DNA of 64,000 nt from Sipunculus nudus (taxonomy: Eukaryota > Annelida > Sipuncula > Golfingiida > Sipunculidae), in contig CM049317.1 in NCBI GenBank assembly GCA_026874595.1, forward strand, positions 32,972,901 through 33,036,900, given 5' to 3'. The position numbers and the translations under genes are program-made. The notes under the pieces are model-generated. The model had not been told where the DNA came from. It ran no database searches and saw only the letters and a list, made by a program, of their open reading frames with translations. Below, in pieces: positions 57,745 through 64,000 of this stretch (positions are counted from its first letter, which is position 1; the number at the start of each line of letters is the position of its first letter).

Positions 57745-57990
57745 ATAGTTTATCCAGAGATCTCGAGATATTATATCTCGATAATTTTTTTTGTGAAAAA
57801 TTATGTCGAGATCTCGACTTAACATCTCGAGATCTAGACTTAATATCTCGAGATCTCGAAATAAATATTTTTTTTCTGCAACAAAATATTTTTATGATAA
57901 TTTATGTCGAAATCTCGAGATGTTATGTCGAGATCTCGAAATGTTAAGTCAAGATCTCGAAATGTTGTTTTGAGATCTGGAGATAAATAT
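57745..57990. repeat. ATCTCGAGAT / GAGATCTCGA palindromic repeat cluster
   Basis: At least ten overlapping copies of TCTCGAGA or GAGATCTCGA spaced about 20 bp, on both sides of two AAATATTTTT centres, giving a near-dyad. Short ORFs rich in RDLDxxxRDLE are artefacts of this repeat. Confidence 0.9.
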
Positions 57991-58030
57991 TTTTTTCTGT
58001 GTCCTAAATCAGCCACCGTAATAGCCGAAG
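57972..58030 (-). repeat. Right inverted end of the ATCTCGAGAT-type element
   Basis: The reverse complement reads CGGCTATTACGGTGGCTGAT, TTAGGACACAGAAAAAAATA, TTTATCTC, matching 56090-56146 with some divergence. Confidence 0.6.
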
Positions 58031-58539
58031 AAGTGACGCCGACTGACTCGTGTGTTGCAGCAGATTGAACTGGGCTGTCCCCATTCTCACCTGTCATCCC
58101 GGGCTTGCCCCATCCATCTGAAGACATCTGTGTACTGTCTGCCTCGGGGAATAAGGTTCTTTATAATTGTCCTATATGAGTTTCTGAACTCCTGTCACAT
58201 GCCTACTTGTCTGCAGACATCAATTTTAGTTCGGGACGGACCACCATGTACCCTGGTATTTCGATGCTATGTTCAGTACATGACCAAAAGTAATTTGTTT
58301 CCAAGCTTATCTCGTTACAACGCATGTGCTGGACGTGTGTTTGGACATTTCAACTTTGTTCAGAATTCAGAAAAAAATAAAGTAAAGGATGATGTTGAAA
58401 TAATATTGTTATGACCAGGTGTGAGCGAGAGAAAAGGAAATGTCGTTTGTCTTCTCCTGTAATTGGTATTTGAACCTCATGTGACTAAACCACACGTTTA
58501 CGTGACAGGTCATGCATACACCTACGGAATAATACCAAA

Positions 58540-61500
58540 TAGTCCATGGGCTAGGAGGGGTCACCGTGCATCCCCTCTGGGATTTTATGACATAGGTATT
58601 TTTAGATTCATAAGTATGTCCAATTAATGAATTAAGATGTTAACATTGATTATTTTGGGATACACTACTCTTTTAGGCCATTTAAAGACAACCGCGTCTT
58701 TGCGCACGGCACCCGCGAACAGGTAGTTTTGATAAGGGGGTGGGGGTATGTAAATGCTTATAGCTCGCTTAATATTTGACATATTCACTCCAAATAAACT
58801 GCATTGTATTTGCAGATAGTAGGGGAAAGTCACGAACAACAATAATCATATGAATGTGTTATGTATTTTTGTAAATTAAGCAATTAATTACTATACATAA
58901 AAAATATCCAAAAAGGAAATTGAATTTAACAGTTTTTTTCTTTTATTTTTCCCAACAGTAGTTTATTTTCGAGATGATGTTGCATTTCTAAATTTCTAGT
59001 GCATTAATACATTAGTACCTGACATTCTCACAAACTCTGTTGATAAAATTATGAATATTTGACCATATACACCTGCAATGAATGAACAATTGTTAATTTT
59101 ATTTTTTGGTATCCCTTGTATATAAGACGGATGTGGTATCCCATTTTCTTCTCCAGATACAGCGATTTTCACTGTGATGTTTCACTGAAACTATGGATTG
59201 TTATCTGTCTAAACCTGAAGGTGTCCATTCTTGAGCCATTTTTTACATATAATAATTTGGCAAAAATAATATTTAAGCCATACTATAAAAAGGGTCACCG
59301 TGCACCCTCTCTGGGATTTTATAACATAGGTATTTAAACTATTTTTAGATCTCCAAATATGTCCAGTAAATGAATTAACATGTTAACACTTATAATTATG
59401 GGATACACTACCCTTTTAGGCCATTTAAAGACAACCGCGTCATAACGCACGGCACCCGCGGACAGGTAGCCTTGATAAAGGGGTAGGGGTATGTATAGGC
59501 TTATAGCTCGCTTAATATTTGACATATTCACTCTAAGTAAAGTGCATTGTATCTGCAGTTACCTGGAAAATTCACTGATGTGAATAATTTGATCATTGTT
59601 TTATATATTTATATATTATTTTTATATATTATTTAAATATCGTGAATGAATATTGAATTTAGCAGGTTTTTCTTTATTTTTTCCCCAACAATAGTTTTGT
59701 TCGCGATGATGTTGACACTTCTTATATTCTAGCGCATAAATACATAAGTTCTTGACACTTTAAAGATACTTTTGATAAAATTATGAATATTTACACCATA
59801 TACACCTGCAATGAATGACCCATTGTTAATTCTATTTTATGGTATGCCTTGTATATAAGATGATGTACTTGATTTTCATTGTGATGCTTCCCTTATACTC
59901 TGTGTAGTTATTTTCCTGAATCTGAAGGTGTGTATTAGCTTTAATAATAATAATAAGAGCCCTCTCGGGAACAAAATATGAACACATAATAATCACAAAG
60001 AATAATTATGTGAAATTTCTAATAGATAGAAAATCAATCCGTTATGCTGATCCATCTGAAATATTGTGATGAATTTGTCCAAAAATGGAAAACCAAATAT
60101 GAAAAGTTTACTTACTGTTAAGCTTAGTGCATTAGGCCTATATACAGTATAAGTAACGTCTTGTACTGCAATATCAACACAAGGTTTAAAGTCATGTTAA
60201 AAGGAGAAAGAACAGGAAGGCATATGCAACAGTTTCAATTATTATACAAAATTAATATATAATGCGTATACAGCTTAATAACATTATTTAGGGTTGCTTT
60301 TTTATGTATTTATTTATTTGATGTTCATATTTTTGTTACAATAATATTATGACTGAGTCATAAGTTGCCTTGTTATATATTTAAATGCTTTACCATGTCG
60401 CTTTTAGATTCTCTTGCAAGGAAACGTACTTGGAAGTTTAAATTGTAAAAAAAATCACATATTCTAATCTAAATGTATATTGATGGATTAGAGTGAACAC
60501 TTTTTATGATTTCTTTTCAATGCGATTATAAGTAATGGAAGGACATAGTACAGGAATACGTTTTTTACGTATGATTTCTGATTGTAAAAATTACGAAAAC
60601 TGACGGAGTAAACAGAGAGTAGCCATGGGTTCTAAACAGAAATGGACAAAGCCTGTGCCCTTAGATTCCAAACACAGTATAAGGGCACAATACCATTGAG
60701 ATTTACACTAAATATACAATTTCTGATGTCTGCATCCAAGTGTTGTATATATTTTTGTTTTATATATTTTATTTTATTTCGGTACAACTCAGCTTTCGTA
60801 AAATGATGTTGTAGACATATAAAGTTGACATTTGATTTCATCTGTTAATGGCACCTTTTCAAAAGAAATGGGTTTTATATATTTCCCCCATGAAATTCGA
60901 GAGGATTCATACACCAGCTCCTATGCATTTTAGTCTTCAATAATTCGTTATTTATGAAGAGGCATTCTGCAATTTCAATTCTTACTTGGACATTTTATAG
61001 CCTTTAGAAGATAGATTAAGAAAAATCAGTCATTCCCGTTTTCAATCAAGGCAGATTATATAACCTCAGAACTATTCAACATGAATGGCGGAGTTGCCAT
61101 TGGAATCATGTAGCGAGATTAAAAGTCCTGCTAACAATTTGGCAAAATCCTTATCCTTAAAAGTACAAATAAGCATGAGCATGACACAAATTCAGTTTGC
61201 TCAATTAATCATGTACCCCCGCCTTCCTAAGCCAGTCCTCAAAATACGTGTTTTAATGAAGAATCAATTGGATTTCAGTTCTTACTTCTGGAATGATAAA
61301 AATTCAACGACCATAAATTTTTTCGTCAAGTTAATGTAAAATGGACCCCTTATTTCTCTGGGAGAGGTCGAGCTCGGTCATGGAACTCCAAATCTAAAAT
61401 TTAATGGTCAATCATTCAAGGCTATGTATACAAGCAGGAAGTCAAAAGCCTAACATGTTTAGAGCATTCCATTCGACTGTCAGGAGATATAGTTGAGAAT

Positions 61501-63708
61501 CCGCTTCCTAGTTTTATTAAATGTATTTAACTTTAGATAATCGCCATATTTTACTCGAATGACGTTGGTTTACTAGTGCACGGTTATTCACCCTCTTCAT
61601 CTTGGCAAGCTAAGTATGTTTTTATTTGATGTCCGCCAGATATATTAACCGGCAACCGTGATCAACATTATATGATTTTGTTTGAAGGAATATTTGTTAT
61701 TAATAGATAATCTCTTTGTCCTAGGAGGGGAAGAGACCATCTTCAGTCAAAGGTACTAAGAGAAAAGTGCAAATTTCTGAATATGGAGAAAGTTTATCCC
61801 ACTCGCATGCACAGTTGTGACTAATATTACCCGCTTATGTTCTGGTAATCTGATCTCACCTGTGATGCAATCATCCAGTTGGTGAAACGTGAACCATTAC
61901 TCTCAGCTAAAATTAATATAGTTCCTTGTTTAACGGACCACAAATCAAATTTTGTCCTGGATCCATTACAGGTGATCCTTGTTAATGGCCGAGATATGCG
62001 TGTTATTTGAAACTTGCCTTAAAATTGTGGTGGATACGTTTCCTTATTACTTACTTTACAGGCCTGGTGCACTGGGCCTAGACTTTTCAGGAAACCTAAA
62101 GTAACTGAATTATCTTGTTATAAAGGACATATAAGGTCATGGGGACAAAAACCTTACAACATTTCGGAAGGGTTAACATTAAACGGGTTAGTGCTTATAC
62201 TTGGAAGAAAGTTTAATATCCTTATACACATATAATCAAAATGATCTGGAGTTTACTAGTGTTTATATCCTTAGTTTCAAAACAATGACCATTTATGGTA
62301 TAAGGGAAGCATCACGGTGAGGTACATCGAGAGAGGAACACCGAACACCTCGCATACATGTTATAAAAAGGGTGATCAAAACAGAATGAATACTATATCA
62401 TTCATTGATGTCTAAATAATTTTATTAAAAAAGAAATGTTTTCAGGATTGACAAGAGCTAACATATTCATAAACTAGAACTTCAGAAATGTCAACATTAA
62501 TTTGCAAAAACATCAACAGCGAAAAGTTTGAATAACTTTAAAAAATTATAAAGTGAACTTTCTTTAGGATGTTTTATTAATATCATAATTTATTGCTTCC
62601 AAAAACACCAAAATCACCAAAACATGTAATACATATATATGATTATATCTATCAGTGACTTTTTTCCCATTGTTTGCAAATACAAACAGTTATTTGAAGT
62701 AAATATGTCAAATATTAAGCGAGCCATAAACATTTAAATAACTACTTCCTAATCAAGGCTACCTGTCCGCGGTTGTTGTGCGTAATGACGCGGTTGTCTC
62801 TGACTCAGTTCCATAAAAGGTAGTGTATCATAAAATAATCAATTTTAACATCTTAATTCATTAATTGGATATATTTGTGAATCTAAAAATACCTATATTA
62901 TAAAATTCCAGAAGGGTTGCACAGTGACCCTTCCTATATTATGGCCTAAATATGATTATTTTGTATAATTATTATATGTAAAAATGGCTCAAGAAAGGAT
63001 TTCCATTATTTTTAAAACTAATAAACACTTTCAGGTTTAGACAAATAACAATTCATAGTATCAATGAAGCATCACAGAGAAAATCAATGCATCTGGAGAG
63101 GAACATGGGACACCACATCCGTCTTATATACAAGAGATAACATAAAATTGAATTAACAATGGGTCATACATTGCGGGTGTATATGGTCTAAAATTCATAA
63201 ATTTATCAACAAAATTTGTGAGAATGTCAGGTAATAATGTATAAATGCACTAGAATTTTAGAAATGAAACATCATCTCGAAAATGAACTACTGTTGGGAA
63301 AAATAAAAGAAAAAACTGTTAAATTCAATTTTCTTTTTGGATATTTTATATGTATAGTAATTAATTGCTTAATCAACAACAATACATAACACATTCATAT
63401 GATTATTGTTATTAGTGACTTTTCACTACTATTTGTGAACACAATGCAGTTTATTTGAAGTAAATATGTCAAATATTAAGCGAGCTGTAAGCATTTACAT
63501 ACCCCTACCCCGTTATCAAGGCTAACTGTCCGCGGGTGCCGTGCGTAAAGACGCGGTTGTCTTTAAATGGCTTTAAAGGGTAGTGTATCCCAAAATAATC
63601 ATTGTTAACATCTTAATTCATTAATTGGACATACTAAGGGATCTAAAAATACCTATGTCATAAAATTCCAGAGGGGGTGCACGGTGACCCCTCCTAGCCC
63701 ATGGACTA
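58540..63708. mobile_element. 5.17 kb long inverted-repeat element
   Basis: Outer ends: left GTCCATGGGCTAGGAGGGGT, CACCGTGCA; the right end is its exact reverse complement (TGCACGGTG, ACCCCTCCTAGCCCATGGAC). TA flanks each end (58540-58541 and 63707-63708), compatible with TA target duplication. Each arm is built of two head-to-tail units of about 0.7 kb: left 58540-59284 and 59285-59960, right (reversed) 62270-62985 and 62986-63708. Units share GACAACCGCGTC..., CACGGCACCCGCG.ACAGGTAG, GCTCGCTTAATATTTGACAT, TATACACCTGCAATGAATGA and GTGATGCTTC. The core 59960-62270 has no convincing ORF. Confidence 0.85.
59960..62270. other. Core of the long inverted-repeat element
   Basis: AT-rich, longest ORF 84 codons (61085-61339) with no recognised domain. 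A transposase or polymerase fragment was looked for and not seen. Confidence 0.5.
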
Positions 63709-64000
63709 AAACAATATCGTTACGGGTGAGATGGAGAGGACTACGCTCCTCTGTAGCTTATGGAGATCTAGGAATATATGTTGCCATAGTAAGCACAAAT
63801 ATTTTTATCGGAGTAAAAAGAACTAATTTTCCTAAAATCCATTAATATTTTATTGATTCATAAATGGTACAAAACAAACAAAATGTCGGCCCATAATATT
63901 TTTAAGTATTTCAAGTTAAGCAAAAGGGAATTCGAGAATTGTATGTTAGAATAGTTAAATTTTTTTATAAACATTATAAGAATAAATTAATTACAAGATA

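Noticed and set aside
57702-58127. ORFs rich in RDLDxxSRDLE on both strands
   Set aside because: They read the ATCTCGAGAT palindromic repeat and have no start context or domain.

Overview
The window is eukaryotic nuclear DNA: AT-rich, with spliced exons, phase-consistent introns, abundant microsatellites, tRNA-derived SINEs, MITEs and a Penelope-like retroelement. The repeat flavour and an extracellular thrombospondin-repeat gene suggest an invertebrate, most plausibly a mollusc or another lophotrochozoan. Nothing in the sequence fixes the species.

One protein-coding gene dominates. It lies on the minus strand from 45240 down to about 518 and encodes a THSD7A/THSD7B-type multi-thrombospondin-type-1-repeat protein. 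I place 19 exons (44535-45240, 26771-27016, 25903-26003, 24794-24955, 24474-24679, 22608-22797, 21449-21644, 20669-20784, 20216-20422, 18094-18288, 17183-17464, 16238-16416, 15470-15766, 14537-14797, 13441-13558, 12923-13068, 11062-11172, 9241-9340, 724-912). Together they make one continuous reading frame of 4008 bases (1336 codons) in which every junction agrees in phase. A further 3' exon (donor at 517/518) has a frame problem. The signal-peptide end (above 45240) and the membrane/cytoplasmic end (below 518) are not resolved. Two introns use a GC donor, one intron is only 114 bp and half (TA)n, and the two largest introns are 8.3 kb and 17.5 kb.

The 8.3 kb intron (913-9240) is packed with a tandem/mosaic repeat of about 330 bp. 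Units carry a motif close to the CTCF core consensus, one of them a 15/15 match by eye. The 1.9 kb intron 18289-20215 holds a GC-richer block with three overlapping plus-strand ORFs that abuts a Harbinger-like MITE. The 17.5 kb intron (27017-44534) contains a three-copy block (28.7-31.4 kb), a hAT-like MITE with a perfect 8-bp target duplication, a SINE, a decayed Penelope-like element (RT plus GIY-YIG) split by a 1 kb insertion, and a hairpin-forming minisatellite.

Upstream of the first recognised exon (45.2-64 kb) I find no convincing coding sequence. There are a 30-bp minisatellite, a second SINE, an ATCTCGAGAT-type palindromic repeat with inverted ends, and a 5.17 kb inverted-repeat structure (58540-63708) whose arms are each built from two head-to-tail units of about 0.7 kb. 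No rRNA, functional tRNA, CRISPR or prokaryotic-type feature was seen.
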